The notes: generated by a model from the letters alone, not told the origin. DNA of 64,000 nucleotides from an uncultured eubacterium 1-6 (GCA_903789595.1 CAIFEZ010000003.1:1-64000); one strand, 5' to 3'; positions 7,935 through 17,683 are shown, counted from the first letter of the stretch. Program-made: numbers and translations.

Positions 7935-8411
7935 ATGATGAATATCAGGAGAGCTCAGGAAAAGGACATACCGGTCCTGCTCGGGCTGCTGAATCAGGTG
8001 CTGGAAATTCATGCCGGCATCCGTCCGGATATTTTTATTCCGGGAACGACGAAGTATACGGAGAATGAGCTGAGTGAGATGCTGAAGGATGACAGCAAGC
8101 CGGTTTACGTGGCGGCGGACGAGGACGACAGGTGCGTAGGCTATGCATTCTGTCAGAAGAGAGAGCAGCCGTTTTCGAACAACATGGTTCCGTTCACCTC
8201 TCTGTTTATCGATGACCTGTGCGTGGATCAGAGGGCGAGAGGCAGACACGTAGGCGAGGCGCTTTTTGAGCACGTGAAACAGGAAGCGAAGCAGATGGGC
8301 TGCTATGAGGTGACACTGAACGTATGGGCCGGCAATACCTCTGCGGAGAAGTTCTATGAAAAAATGGGAATGAAGACCAAGGAAAGACAGATGGAATATA
8401 TCCTGCGATGA
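7935..8411 (+). CDS. GNAT-family N-acetyltransferase
   Basis: A 158-residue acetyl-CoA-dependent transferase. The N-terminus MMNIRRAQEKDIPVLLGLLNQ, the DDLCVDQRARGRHVGEAL pyrophosphate-binding loop (R/Q-x-x-G-x-G/A type) and the NVWAGNTSAEKFYEKMGM end are the ordered GNAT motifs. AGGAGG lies 7 bp before the ATG at 7935 (an alternative ATG is 3 bp later). Monocistronic. The substrate is not identifiable; relatives acetylate amines, protein N-termini or antibiotics. Confidence 0.9.
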   Translation: MMNIRRAQEKDIPVLLGLLNQVLEIHAGIRPDIFIPGTTKYTENELSEMLKDDSKPVYVAADEDDRCVGYAFCQKREQPFSNNMVPFTSLFIDDLCVDQRARGRHVGEALFEHVKQEAKQMGCYEVTLNVWAGNTSAEKFYEKMGMKTKERQMEYILR

Positions 8412-8518
8412 TATGACATTGGATGTCCGGAGACATTGCCAGGTTACTGGAAATATCTTATCAATAGCTTCTCGAGTTTCCTTGCGTATATCGGGGCTCT
8501 CGAGTGGAAATTACCTGC

Positions 8519-8546
8519 TTGACAACAAACAGATTGATGTTATAAT
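8519..8546 (+). promoter_or_regulatory. sigma-A promoter of the DUF2798 gene
   Basis: TTGACA (8519-8524), a 16-bp spacer and TATAAT (8541-8546), about 100 bp before the start codon. Confidence 0.8.
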
Positions 8547-8644
8547 TGCGTCTGTTAAAATTTTATATCGGTATTCAATTGGAAACGTACACTCCTTCAG
8601 TGATAACGAACAACACGGTCATTATTGCAGAAGGAGTGTTTTTT

Positions 8645-9121
8645 ATGCCCAAAACAAAGTTTGAAAATTTTATCTTTACTGTTATTATGGCGTTTATTAT
8701 GGTGTACGCCATGATCTGCTATAACATTGCCTTGAATATCGGCGGGCTGCAGGACCGGGTATTTCTGCTGGCTTTCGGAGAACTGAGGATCATGTGGCCG
8801 GTGGCAATTGTTCTTGAGATGTTTGTCATGGAGCGTCCGGTCATGTTTCTGACGAACCGTGTCGTTACTCCAGATATGCCGATCATCTGGATCCTGCTGA
8901 TCCGCTGTTCGCTGACTGTGTGCCTGATGTGTCCGGCGATGAGCCTCGTCGCAACGATTCTGTTCAAAGATTTCTCAACGGCGGGATTCATCAGCGTATG
9001 GCTTCAGACCGCCGCCATGAACTTTCCGATGGCGCTGGCGTGGCAGATCTTCTTCGGAGGGCCGCTGGGAAGGCTTTGCTTCCGTCTGCTGTTCAGAAGG
9101 AATGAAGGAAAGAACGATTGA
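8645..9121 (+). CDS. DUF2798-type four-helix membrane protein
   Basis: A 158-residue integral membrane protein with four hydrophobic segments (about residues 7-30, 40-62, 80-108, 118-142) and a basic C-terminus. The paired-helix layout with MAFIMVYAMICYNIAL and later FPMALAWQIFFGGPLG fits DUF2798. GAAGGAG precedes the ATG at 8645 and a consensus promoter lies upstream. Function unknown. It converges with the XRE regulator gene, with no terminator visible in the 49-bp gap. Confidence 0.8.
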   Translation: MPKTKFENFIFTVIMAFIMVYAMICYNIALNIGGLQDRVFLLAFGELRIMWPVAIVLEMFVMERPVMFLTNRVVTPDMPIIWILLIRCSLTVCLMCPAMSLVATILFKDFSTAGFISVWLQTAAMNFPMALAWQIFFGGPLGRLCFRLLFRRNEGKND

Positions 9122-9170
9122 CGAAATCATTGAGATCAAGAAATTCTTCGTGTGCGACTGACCCATTATT

Positions 9171-10613
9171 CTATCGAAGTTGGTCAATGATATTTTGAAT
9201 CTTCTGTTTTCCCTCATCGAAAGACATGTAGATCCTGTCGTCCAGATTCGAGAAATAATCCCAGAAGCAGGCGGTTGTCGATGGCTCTTTTGAGAAGAAG
9301 GTATAGAATTTGTTCTCGTGGACGAGTGATACGCTGAAGAATGCCGGTGATGAGGTGAGGGTGAGCCCGGATCGCACCAGACTGCTGCCTTCTTTCAGAA
9401 AATGTACATTGTCCGGAGAGCTGTTTACAAGCCAGTTACGGACAACCTGCAGGCGATCGTCCTTCGAGAGCGGTGTGTAGTATGCCTCCGGAATCTCGTC
9501 GATCCTGCCGGTATCCAGGAATTGTCGAATTCCGTCAACTGACACGATATCATTCATCATGCCGTGTATGTGATTCCTCCACCAGGACAAATAGGAGAGA
9601 TACGGTTCAACAAGGGGCCGAAGTTCCCGATTATCGGAACGCATGTAGCGGCCGCAGAGCTCCTTGGTCAGAAAAGGTGTCAGACAGGGTTGAGCTCCGA
9701 TAACAATACCTCTCATGCGCGGTGATGTTTTTTCGGCAAGAGTGTAGTATGCGTGATAATCTTCGATGATCCGGGAAGGCGTTTCCGGGCGGCTGACCAT
9801 GAGCCGTGACTCTTTCAGGAGTGAATCAAAATGTACATTGAGGTCGGCGACAAGCGTCGGATCTTTTGTGAAGATGCCGGTCATGGCCGTGGTGCCATTC
9901 CCGAAAATGAGCGCGCAGCTGTCTGTTACCACATAGCTTGACATCAGCGGCCATTTCTCCTGCGCGGTATCATCCGTGTAATAATAGTAAGAGGTATATC
10001 TGTCTGACCCGAGCGCCAGTGTGAGCGTGCTCTGCAGAATGGCCAGATTTTTCCGCATGACGTCAGCGTAATGCCCGCCTCTCTGTTTCATTCTGATGAT
10101 ATTCCGGATTTCCCGCTGATTTGCTGATTTTTCAGCAATAGAGAGGCACTCCAGAATATGAGGGTCATCCGGCTGTACAACAGCATGGACGGGTCCGTCG
10201 CCGGTGGCTGTCAGGACGGCGAGCAGTACCTGCTGAATGTTCAGGTCGCCGCGAAGATAGCTGATGGGCTGCTTAAGAAGACTGTCGGGAAGTTTTTGTT
10301 CGAACAGATAGGACTGCGCTTCGTCGGGCACGAGACGGAAATGCTGCAGCATTGTTTCGATTTCCCGCCAGAGGGAGATACGCTCCTTTCCGAAATGTTC
10401 GATACGCCAGTAATCGCGCAGCTTGTGACGATCCTCATTTGACATATTCATATAATCTGAAATCAAGTCCACAACACCGGGCTCGGACGGCAGCCTGGAC
10501 CCGCGCACATACTTATAGATATTGGTTCCGATTCCGGTGCCCTCGCCGAGCTCTTTCGCCGAGATATGCGATCTCTTCTTGTAAACATTGATCAAGTCGC
10601 TGAAATCACTCAT
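9171..10613 (-). CDS. large XRE-family regulator
   Basis: A 480-residue protein whose first 70 residues form a helix-turn-helix (YKKRSHISAKELGEGTGIG, YKYVRGSRLPS). The remaining 400 residues are a helical sensor region without a recognisable enzyme motif. It resembles the long XRE proteins of Lachnospiraceae that sense peptides or small ligands, but the ligand is unknown. The ATG at 10613 follows GAGGTGG; an upstream ATG at 10637 is less favourable. The neighbouring AT-rich island lies divergently upstream and could be its target. Confidence 0.8.
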   Translation of the reverse strand: MSDFSDLINVYKKRSHISAKELGEGTGIGTNIYKYVRGSRLPSEPGVVDLISDYMNMSNEDRHKLRDYWRIEHFGKERISLWREIETMLQHFRLVPDEAQSYLFEQKLPDSLLKQPISYLRGDLNIQQVLLAVLTATGDGPVHAVVQPDDPHILECLSIAEKSANQREIRNIIRMKQRGGHYADVMRKNLAILQSTLTLALGSDRYTSYYYYTDDTAQEKWPLMSSYVVTDSCALIFGNGTTAMTGIFTKDPTLVADLNVHFDSLLKESRLMVSRPETPSRIIEDYHAYYTLAEKTSPRMRGIVIGAQPCLTPFLTKELCGRYMRSDNRELRPLVEPYLSYLSWWRNHIHGMMNDIVSVDGIRQFLDTGRIDEIPEAYYTPLSKDDRLQVVRNWLVNSSPDNVHFLKEGSSLVRSGLTLTSSPAFFSVSLVHENKFYTFFSKEPSTTACFWDYFSNLDDRIYMSFDEGKQKIQNIIDQLR

Positions 10614-11115
10614 TATATCCACCTCATTGAATTCCATTTTCTATTACAACTACAGCATTTACAGAATAGTTGTGTCTTACACCCTACACTCTGCAGGGCT
10701 GACAGTTCCTTTTTGGCTATACTATAATCGATGATTTCATTCTATACAATCTGAACATGAACAACAATGTCATATTTTGAAAACATGCTGTCCAGACGGC
10801 TGTCCAATAGAACGGAAACAAGTCAGGAGCAGGACTGATAAATTAGACAATATGTTGTACAGGGGAATGAATTCTACTTAGATTGATAAAGCTATTGCAT
10901 ATTCTTTATAATTTAAACAAAAAAACAAATTCTCAAATATATACGGATTGTGATCCACTTGAATTATGTGAGTATTCGTCGATGTAAGTGGGATGAATTG
11001 CGATTCCTTTAACACCAATGTTAATAAATGGTTATCTCATTTTCTGTAAGATGTTATGCTTGATGCCAAATTCGAATTAATTCGTGCTTCATAATGAGTA
11101 GACAGGTAGGGATGA
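10614..11115. other. 502-bp divergent AT-rich intergenic region
   Basis: Separates the XRE regulator (minus) from the SEDS-like gene (plus). Base composition shifts to AT-rich here. The only clear signal is the promoter at 10883-10912; no RNA gene or ORF of note is seen. Confidence 0.6.
10883..10912 (+). promoter_or_regulatory. putative promoter of the AT-rich island
   Basis: TTGATA (10883-10888), an 18-bp spacer and TATAAT (10907-10912), about 200 bp before the SEDS-like gene. Confidence 0.5.
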
Positions 11116-12372
11116 ATGATCATGATTAGAAAATTTAATAGAGATAAATGTTGCTTAATTATGCTTGTCTGCTGGTTGATTTTGATATGGGTTTGTACAT
11201 TCGTTGGAGATGCCAACGGTAGTTCTATGTATATATTTAGCGCACTATTAGGTGGAGTTATATGTGTTGCTTTTACCATTGGATGGAATAGAGCGATTAT
11301 CTGGAACTATGATATAAAGCTATTTTATCCGGAAGACAGTCCGGCAATCAATATAGATGAAGATGATTATAAACCTGGACTCAGGATATCGTTATTGCTT
11401 GTTTTGTTATTAAGTACTGCTTGCTATGTTGGAATTATTGCAACGGGTTGGGGAAATTGGATTGATTTATTTGATGGCAGAATTATTCCTAAATATTTTT
11501 TGAATGTCCTGATGCTTGTGGCCTTTCCTTCATGGGCAACATATATCATCAGACAAGTAAAAGATAGTTATGCTTTTGAGGCTGTATTATCTGGGTATGT
11601 CCAGATAGTTGCATTATCTTTTTGGGGTTATCTTCTTTTTATGAAAGGTCCTTACATTTGGCTTGTTTATTTGGCAACACTAAATATTTTGTCTGTATTA
11701 TTGGCTATAAAAAAATATTTATGGAAGAGCACAAATAACAAAAAGGCAATAGTAACATCACTTTTACTGTATATTTTTATATGGATGATTTTCCTGTCAA
11801 TCAGTTGGGATAAAACTTGGACGGTTACCTATGTTGTAGGGTTTGATTCCTACTTACAATTTACCCGCTATAAGTATGCTATTAGAGAGATTTTATGTAA
11901 TGCAAGCATTTGGGGTCAAAGTTCAACATTGTTAAAGGACCCATATGTATTACAATTTTTATACTATAGTCATTGGATATTACCTAGTGTACTGACTTAT
12001 TCGGGATGGGTATCCGGAATTTTAGTCATGGCCGCAGAAGGACTGCTTTTGATCTCTGCGGCAGAAATCGTGAAGAAGAGTAAATTACCAGACGGAAGAG
12101 ACGTTATATTAGACATAGTATGGATTGGTTTATTAATACGGGTTGTGGGCGGATTCCTTTTGTCATTTGGAATTCCTGTCCCAGTTAGCCTTCCGTTCTC
12201 TAATGCCGGAAGCATAATGGCTGATTCGATATACATAGGTATTTTGGTAATGGCTTTTTGGGGAAATAAGTATCAAGAATATTTAAATCGAAAGAAAGAT
12301 AAAAATAGAATAGATGAAATGGAACTTCTGGAAATCTTTTTTGGGGAGAATAATAACGTACATCGTGAATAA
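11116..12372 (+). CDS. polytopic membrane protein with SEDS-like (FtsW/RodA) C-terminus
   Basis: A 418-residue protein with about nine to ten hydrophobic segments. Near residues 345-385 it has RVVGGFLLSFGIPVPVSLPF then SNAGSIMADSIYIGIL. This parallels the conserved SEDS block (G-x-x-P-x-x-G-x-x-LPF-x-S-x-GGS) of FtsW/RodA glycosyltransferases. Elsewhere similarity is low and I cannot place the catalytic Asp, so the assignment is tentative. AT-rich codons set it apart from neighbours. AGGTAGGGA is upstream, with candidate ATGs at 11116 and 11122. It overlaps the next ORF, suggesting coupling. It may be part of a divergent peptidoglycan-synthesis module. Confidence 0.55.
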   Translation: MIMIRKFNRDKCCLIMLVCWLILIWVCTFVGDANGSSMYIFSALLGGVICVAFTIGWNRAIIWNYDIKLFYPEDSPAINIDEDDYKPGLRISLLLVLLLSTACYVGIIATGWGNWIDLFDGRIIPKYFLNVLMLVAFPSWATYIIRQVKDSYAFEAVLSGYVQIVALSFWGYLLFMKGPYIWLVYLATLNILSVLLAIKKYLWKSTNNKKAIVTSLLLYIFIWMIFLSISWDKTWTVTYVVGFDSYLQFTRYKYAIREILCNASIWGQSSTLLKDPYVLQFLYYSHWILPSVLTYSGWVSGILVMAAEGLLLISAAEIVKKSKLPDGRDVILDIVWIGLLIRVVGGFLLSFGIPVPVSLPFSNAGSIMADSIYIGILVMAFWGNKYQEYLNRKKDKNRIDEMELLEIFFGENNNVHRE

Positions 12373-12847
12373 GATATTGAAGAAAATAAAAAGGTATAAA
12401 CACGTGGCACTACGCTGTGTACTGATTGCTGCAATAATTCCAGTTTTCCTTTTTACCTGGCACAAAGCATTAAATATTTTGCTTAAGAGAACTGATGCTG
12501 TGAATTATGCAATTGAGAGATTTAAATCGGAAGGAAGATACATAGGAAATAATGTATTTGTTTCATCGAATAACGATTATTACTTATTGAATAGTGACAA
12601 TTACTCGTCCGATTTTATTGTAGCTGGTCCATATACTTGGATTGCGGCAGACGATTTTTACAGTAATACGCATATCGTAAGATATCGGTCGACAAATGGT
12701 CTAATTGGTTTTGTCGATGAGAATGGAAATGAAATAACACCAGCCATTTATTTGAAGGCTTCATGCTTTTCGGATGAGAGCGCAGTAGTAACAGATCAGG
12801 AAGGTAATGAGTATCGGATAGACACTAAGGGGAGAAGGGTCAAGTAG
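12314..12847 (+). CDS. membrane-anchored WG-repeat-like protein
   Basis: A 177-residue protein. Residues 1-30 are basic, 31-50 form one membrane anchor, and the rest would lie outside the membrane. Residues about 125-175 (STNGLIGFVDENGNEITPAI) look like one degenerate WG beta-repeat, followed by EGNEYRIDTKGRRV. It overlaps the SEDS-like gene by 59 bp from the ATG at 12314; a GTG at 12365, overlapping the upstream stop, is an alternative with similar support. Equally AT-rich as its neighbour, so the two probably arrived together. Function unknown. Confidence 0.6.
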   Translation: MKWNFWKSFLGRIITYIVNKILKKIKRYKHVALRCVLIAAIIPVFLFTWHKALNILLKRTDAVNYAIERFKSEGRYIGNNVFVSSNNDYYLLNSDNYSSDFIVAGPYTWIAADDFYSNTHIVRYRSTNGLIGFVDENGNEITPAIYLKASCFSDESAVVTDQEGNEYRIDTKGRRVK

Positions 12848-13525
12848 AGCCTTCTCTGTTTATACATTATTCAGGTTGAAGATGACTGCGCGGATGAACT
12901 GATAAATGAGCCTGTATTTACAGAGATCCTCAGGAAGAAAGTTCTTGCTTATTAGCCGACCCGCTCGAGATTCTGGAACCGGATGGATGAAGATACATTG
13001 AAGCAATTAGGAGATCGGATAGATCGGTTAGATCGGATCTATCGCTATTTCCGTCATACAGCGTCAGGCCTTCTTCTGGTCGTTTTGATATCCCCGCTGT
13101 TTCGGTTGTGCAGACATCTGACTGACTCCCCAAGTGGGATTAGAGGTAATGCCATCAAAAACGAGCCGGCTGTCGCAGCCTTCTAGCCTTCTAATAAAGT
13201 CATGTCTATATTTTTTCAAAGACCCCTTGAGGGCTTGTTTACTATCCCTTATTGCGGTATCTAACCATTTGCTTATTTTTTCCTAACTTCGCCCCACCTG
13301 TCCGACGATGAAGGTAATTTTTTTCGGACATTCAGTTGGACAGAGACGAAGAGCTATCTTTATTGCGAAAACTTGGCAAAGGAAAATATAATAGTCTTAA
13401 AATCCGTTCTTAATACAGCTGTTTATATCAAACTTCGGCGCGGATAGCAATTACCGGAGAGAGAAAATGTATCCTGAATGGTAATTGAGAGAGGTAAGTG
13501 AAAAGAATGAGGAGGGATGAAAAAC
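12848..13525. other. 678-bp intergenic region before the surface-protein gene
   Basis: Holds the possible relic at 12872-12957, a 67-codon ORF at 12983-13186 (starts MDEDTLKQLGDRIDRLDRIY, one hydrophobic segment, no good ribosome site, doubtful) and a promoter-like site: TTGCGA (13363-13368), 18 bp, TATAAT (13387-13392). Otherwise no structure seen. Confidence 0.5.
12872..12957 (+). pseudogene. possible C-terminal relic of a protein gene
   Basis: A short open stretch ending at TAG (12955-12957) translates to a plausible protein tail, CADELINEPVFTEILRKKV then LAY, with no start codon or ribosome site. It differs in composition from the AT-rich genes before it. The parent family was not recognised. 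Confidence 0.25.
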
Positions 13526-16500
13526 ATGAAGAAAAAGCAAATTCTAGCTGCTATTATGGCTGTTGCGATGGCGTCATCGCTTGCTGTGACAAGTCCCAGG
13601 ACGAGCTATGCGGCAGACAGCGGCACCGGAGATCAGGTCGCTGAGGAACAAACAGACGTGGTTAGAAGTGACAGCACATCCGCGGAAGATGAAACAATCT
13701 CTGAAATGCAGAATAATACGGAATCAGAGGAAACAGCTGAAGCTGATAGCCAGGAGCTTCAAACAGATATAGTTCCGGAGGGAACGGACGAAGAAAGCGA
13801 TATTGCGGCAGAATCAGCTGATCAGAACGCTGTTTCTGCCACGCAAAGCTATTTTGGAGCAGACGAGAAAGGGACCGGCGATGATGCTTTGATGAGAGCA
13901 ATCGCCGGTGCAAGCGCAGGAACGCAGAGCGCAGATGAAGAAAAAACTTATGGTAACTATAAATATAAAATAAATAGTGACAGCAATTCGGTTACAATTA
14001 CCAAGTATACTGGACAGGAAGAAAATGTCACGATACCGGCAGAGATAGACGGGCGGCCAGTGATCGAAATTGGAGAAGGTTCTTTCTCAAACTGTAAATC
14101 ACTGAGTACGGTGCAGTTCCCGGACAGTCTGGAAACAATTGATACATATGCGTTCGCTGATTGTGATAATCTCCAGGATGTCCAGCTTCCAGAAGGACTC
14201 AAAACAATTGGATATGGTGCTTTTACAAGCCCGCTAATTACAAGTATTACCATCCCGAGTACAGTGGAAGAGTTAGGATGGCTCCATTGGGGAGCTCTTC
14301 CTAAATCATCATTCTTAATGTGTCCGAATCTCGAAACAGTAGTATTTGCGGATGGGACTACAAGTATCCCGCGTTATGCATTAAGTGAGTGTGAGAATGT
14401 AAAAGACATAATAATTCCGGAGTCTGTTACAGAAATCGGGGATGCGGCGTTCTTGAGTTGCGGGTCCTTAAAGAAGATTAATCTTCCGAAAGGATTGAAG
14501 GAAATAAGGGTATCGACATTTGGACATTGTGTCTCGCTTCAGACAGTCCAGTTCCCGGACAGTTTGGAAACGATCGATGATTATGCGTTCCAGGGTTGTG
14601 ATTCACTAGAAACGGTTAGTCTATTCTCAAGGGTAAAACATATCGGGAAGAAGGCGTTTTGTTGGTGCACAAATTTGCGTTCTATACAAATTCCTCAATC
14701 AGTAACGAGTATAGAAGAGAGCTCATTTGATGATTGCAATAAGAAACTTCTGACAATTTATGGATATAATAATTCATATGCAGAAAGATATGCGAAAGAG
14801 CAAGGCCTTGCATTTGTATCAATTTCTGACGATGATATAAACTATCAGGCAGACTACACTCAGATTTTCCAGAAGTTTATGACTGACAGAGGGACGTTCG
14901 GCGCGATTAAGATGATGGTCAAGAATGAAAACTGGCCCGCATTTGATTACGTCTATGAGAATGATCAGAAAATCGGCACATATATTACAGCGGCAATTTC
15001 GAACATTTTGTTCAGGTATAAAAATCTGGAGGGCGGAAGAGATCTGGTATCGGGTGAGATATCACAAAAATATGCAAAAGAAGTATTACTTGCCCTGATG
15101 GATCAAAAACAATCTGAGGTAGAAAGTCTCGTGAAGGCCAGAGAAGCGCAGAATATGGCGCAAAAGATCTCTGACAACTTTGACAAATTTATAAAGAAAA
15201 CAAGCGGATTAGCCATATCTCCAGAAGATCGGGCGCATCTGGAAAATTTCTTCCATTCAGAAACAATTGACAAGAAACTTGAAGAAGGAAAATATTCAGA
15301 TCTTATCAATATGTGTCATCTGAACGGTTATAAAAATAGTTCAGCAGTTGTACAAACATTGAAATTGTACCAGGAGTCTTCCGAGTTCAGCAAAATTATT
15401 TCTGACACATTGGGTATAACAGGGAAAACTTTGAATCTTGCAGAAAATGCAAATGACTTTATGCAGCTGACATATCAATACAGAGTCACGACTGAGACAA
15501 ATCGTGTTTACATAGAACTTCTGACCTATATAAGGGATAATGCGAAATTTGCGGCTGTGAGTGACGCGGCAGCGGAGATTGTCGATATTCTGAATACAAA
15601 TGCAAATGACCAGTGGAAAAAGATCGCTGCCGTCTATGCGTCTGAGAAAGGCGAAGATTATGTAATATCGAAGTTGACAGGACTTTTGAAGGAAACAATA
15701 ACCGAGGCCATAAAAGGCACTGAATGGGGACTGACACTTAAAGCCTTCGAACAGGGAGTAGATATATCGAATAAGGTTTTTGGAACAGCAAACTATCAGG
15801 AAAAATATGATAATATGCGTGTACTTGCCTACCTCGGGGATGCCGTTGGACAGTGGACCATCAGCAATTATAATGCGTATTTTCAGACAAGCGATACAGC
15901 CAAGAAAAATGACTGTGCCAGGAAAGCATATTATGGACTGAAGATGCTGCTGAAAACAAGGCAGAATGGTGAAGAAGCTTTACAGGGATTGTGGATAGGA
16001 AAAGGAGAGAAAAATTTCAAAGAGTCCTGGTATTATCAGACTTCCGTTGGAAGGTCTATGCTATTGAACATGTATGAAAAAAATCTGTTTACAACGGATA
16101 TGGAGAGAGTCTTTCATGCAACAGCGGTGTCTTGCCCTGTAGATGTGGAAGTTTACAATGCTTCCGGGACGAAGGTTTTGACAATAAAAAACGGTCAGGA
16201 GATACCGATTACAACCAGCGGAGATATTTTTTATACAGAGTATCTGAATCCGGGAAGCGGAGAGTATGACAAGATTGTATTGCTGCCGCAGAATGCAGGT
16301 TATTCTTTGAAGTGTGTGGGAACAGGTCTGGGGACAATGAACCTTCATACAATGGATATGAGCAATGAGGCGATCATAGATAAAAATCTTCAAAACGTTC
16401 CAATTACACCGAATACGACAGTTCTGGTTGCTGATCCTTCGGGAAGGAATGGCACCATAACACTTATAACCGGAAACGGAAGTGCTAAGACAACAATGCA

Positions 16501-17365
16501 GATGGAATCGGAAGCAAGTGCCTACGTTCCAGTCAAAAATTTGAAGGTCACTTCAGACAAACTGCAATTGAAAGAAGGAGAACAAATCCTTATTACGGTA
16601 AAAGCAGAACCTGCAAGCGCAACAGATCAGAGTATTAAATGGTCTACAGAATCTGACAAAATTGCCACTGTAAGCTCGGATGGTGTCGTGACAGGCAAAA
16701 GAGTCGGACAGACTACTTTGACTGCCTCTGCCGAGAATGGGACTATAACCAGAAAGTTGATGGTCACGGTTCTGAAAAAAGGTGATTCAGGGTCATCTGA
16801 TAATAATTCAGATAAGCCAAAACCGATAGACACCCCGTTTACAGATATTAACGCGAAGGATTGGTATTACAGCGCCGTGCAGTGGGCTGTTGAGAATAAT
16901 ATTACGGCGGGAACATCAGCAACTACTTTTTCTCCATATCATCCATGTACCAGAGCACAGGTTGTTACCTTCTTGTGGAGACTTGCAGGGCGACCGGAAC
17001 CGTCGTCATCTGAAAATCCGTTCAAGGATGTAGGCAAAAATGCGTGGTATTACAAAGCGGTACTCTGGGCATTTGAGAATCAGGTTACAAACGGAACAAC
17101 GAGCAGCACTTTTTCTCCGGATGATCCTTGTACCAGGGCGCAGATTGTCACATTCCTCTGGAATTATTCCGGCAAACCCAATCTACAGGCAAATGGCAGA
17201 CCATTCACTGATGTCAAAGAAGGAAGCTGGTATGCAAAGGCGGTTTCCTGGGCGGTTGCAAAGAAAATTGCCGTTGGAACATCCGCGAACACGTTCTCTC
17301 CGGATGAAACCAGCAACAGAGCACAGAGCGTGACATTTATCTACAGAATGGCAGGCAATCATTGA
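13526..17365 (+). CDS. BspA-like leucine-rich-repeat, Ig-like, SLH-domain surface protein
   Basis: A 1279-residue secreted wall-associated protein. Residues 1-31 are a signal peptide ending near TSYAA, and 32-130 are an acidic, Thr/Ser-rich linker. Residues about 145-420 are LRR_5/BspA-type repeats (LETIDTYAFADCDNLQDVQL and relatives). Residues about 440-880 form an alpha-helical region of unknown fold. A BIG2-type Ig domain (LQLKEGEQILITVKAEPASA) lies near 1015-1090. Three SLH repeats close the protein (FTDINAKDWYYSAVQWAVEN first, about 1110-1279). The ATG at 13526 was preferred over 13517 because GGAGGG abuts 13517 and is well spaced for 13526. Probably an adhesin or scaffold; ligand unknown. 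Confidence 0.88.
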   Translation: MKKKQILAAIMAVAMASSLAVTSPRTSYAADSGTGDQVAEEQTDVVRSDSTSAEDETISEMQNNTESEETAEADSQELQTDIVPEGTDEESDIAAESADQNAVSATQSYFGADEKGTGDDALMRAIAGASAGTQSADEEKTYGNYKYKINSDSNSVTITKYTGQEENVTIPAEIDGRPVIEIGEGSFSNCKSLSTVQFPDSLETIDTYAFADCDNLQDVQLPEGLKTIGYGAFTSPLITSITIPSTVEELGWLHWGALPKSSFLMCPNLETVVFADGTTSIPRYALSECENVKDIIIPESVTEIGDAAFLSCGSLKKINLPKGLKEIRVSTFGHCVSLQTVQFPDSLETIDDYAFQGCDSLETVSLFSRVKHIGKKAFCWCTNLRSIQIPQSVTSIEESSFDDCNKKLLTIYGYNNSYAERYAKEQGLAFVSISDDDINYQADYTQIFQKFMTDRGTFGAIKMMVKNENWPAFDYVYENDQKIGTYITAAISNILFRYKNLEGGRDLVSGEISQKYAKEVLLALMDQKQSEVESLVKAREAQNMAQKISDNFDKFIKKTSGLAISPEDRAHLENFFHSETIDKKLEEGKYSDLINMCHLNGYKNSSAVVQTLKLYQESSEFSKIISDTLGITGKTLNLAENANDFMQLTYQYRVTTETNRVYIELLTYIRDNAKFAAVSDAAAEIVDILNTNANDQWKKIAAVYASEKGEDYVISKLTGLLKETITEAIKGTEWGLTLKAFEQGVDISNKVFGTANYQEKYDNMRVLAYLGDAVGQWTISNYNAYFQTSDTAKKNDCARKAYYGLKMLLKTRQNGEEALQGLWIGKGEKNFKESWYYQTSVGRSMLLNMYEKNLFTTDMERVFHATAVSCPVDVEVYNASGTKVLTIKNGQEIPITTSGDIFYTEYLNPGSGEYDKIVLLPQNAGYSLKCVGTGLGTMNLHTMDMSNEAIIDKNLQNVPITPNTTVLVADPSGRNGTITLITGNGSAKTTMQMESEASAYVPVKNLKVTSDKLQLKEGEQILITVKAEPASATDQSIKWSTESDKIATVSSDGVVTGKRVGQTTLTASAENGTITRKLMVTVLKKGDSGSSDNNSDKPKPIDTPFTDINAKDWYYSAVQWAVENNITAGTSATTFSPYHPCTRAQVVTFLWRLAGRPEPSSSENPFKDVGKNAWYYKAVLWAFENQVTNGTTSSTFSPDDPCTRAQIVTFLWNYSGKPNLQANGRPFTDVKEGSWYAKAVSWAVAKKIAVGTSANTFSPDETSNRAQSVTFIYRMAGNH

Positions 17366-17392
17366 CAATCGTATAATGTAGTAATCTTCTGC

Positions 17393-17436
17393 AGCCTCAT
17401 CGGCCCCGGATTCCCGGAACCGGTGAGGCGTTTTTC
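17393..17436 (+). terminator. intrinsic terminator of the surface-protein gene
   Basis: GCCTCATCGG pairs with CCGGTGAGGC around a GC-rich loop and is followed by TTTTT. Confidence 0.85.
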
Positions 17437-17437
17437 A

Positions 17438-17568
17438 TCACTCTGACCGGAGCGCTGATACGGGATCGCTCCGCGCGGCCTGTCCGGACGGAATGAGCCC
17501 GGCGAGCAGGGTCAGAAATACAGAGAGAAGAAGGACTCTGAGTTCCAGTATAAAAATCCCTCCTGATC
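17438..17568 (-). pseudogene. C-terminal relic of a MacB/FtsX-type ABC permease
   Basis: Reading the minus strand, the frame gives LLLSVFLTLLAGLIPSGQAA then RSDPVSALRSE and a TGA at 17440-17438. This is the typical end of MacB/FtsX permeases (hydrophobic helix, AGLIPxxxAAxxDPVxALRxE, stop). Upstream the frame is closed by TGA within about 45 codons and no partner gene remains, so this is a remnant. An AGGAGGGA just upstream has no usable start codon in frame. The recognition rests on one strong motif. Confidence 0.55.
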
Positions 17569-17683
17569 ACCGGATAACAGCAGTGACAATATCACCTTCC
17601 TTATATCCGAAAACAGGAGGGAAGTCCGTGTACAAATCCGGGATTATGTATACTCTCGGATCATTTCCGTGATTATTTCATGA

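Noticed and set aside
12983-13186. 67-codon ORF with one hydrophobic segment
   Set aside because: No ribosome site or family; its start is a short AGATCGGAT repeat. Not counted as a gene.
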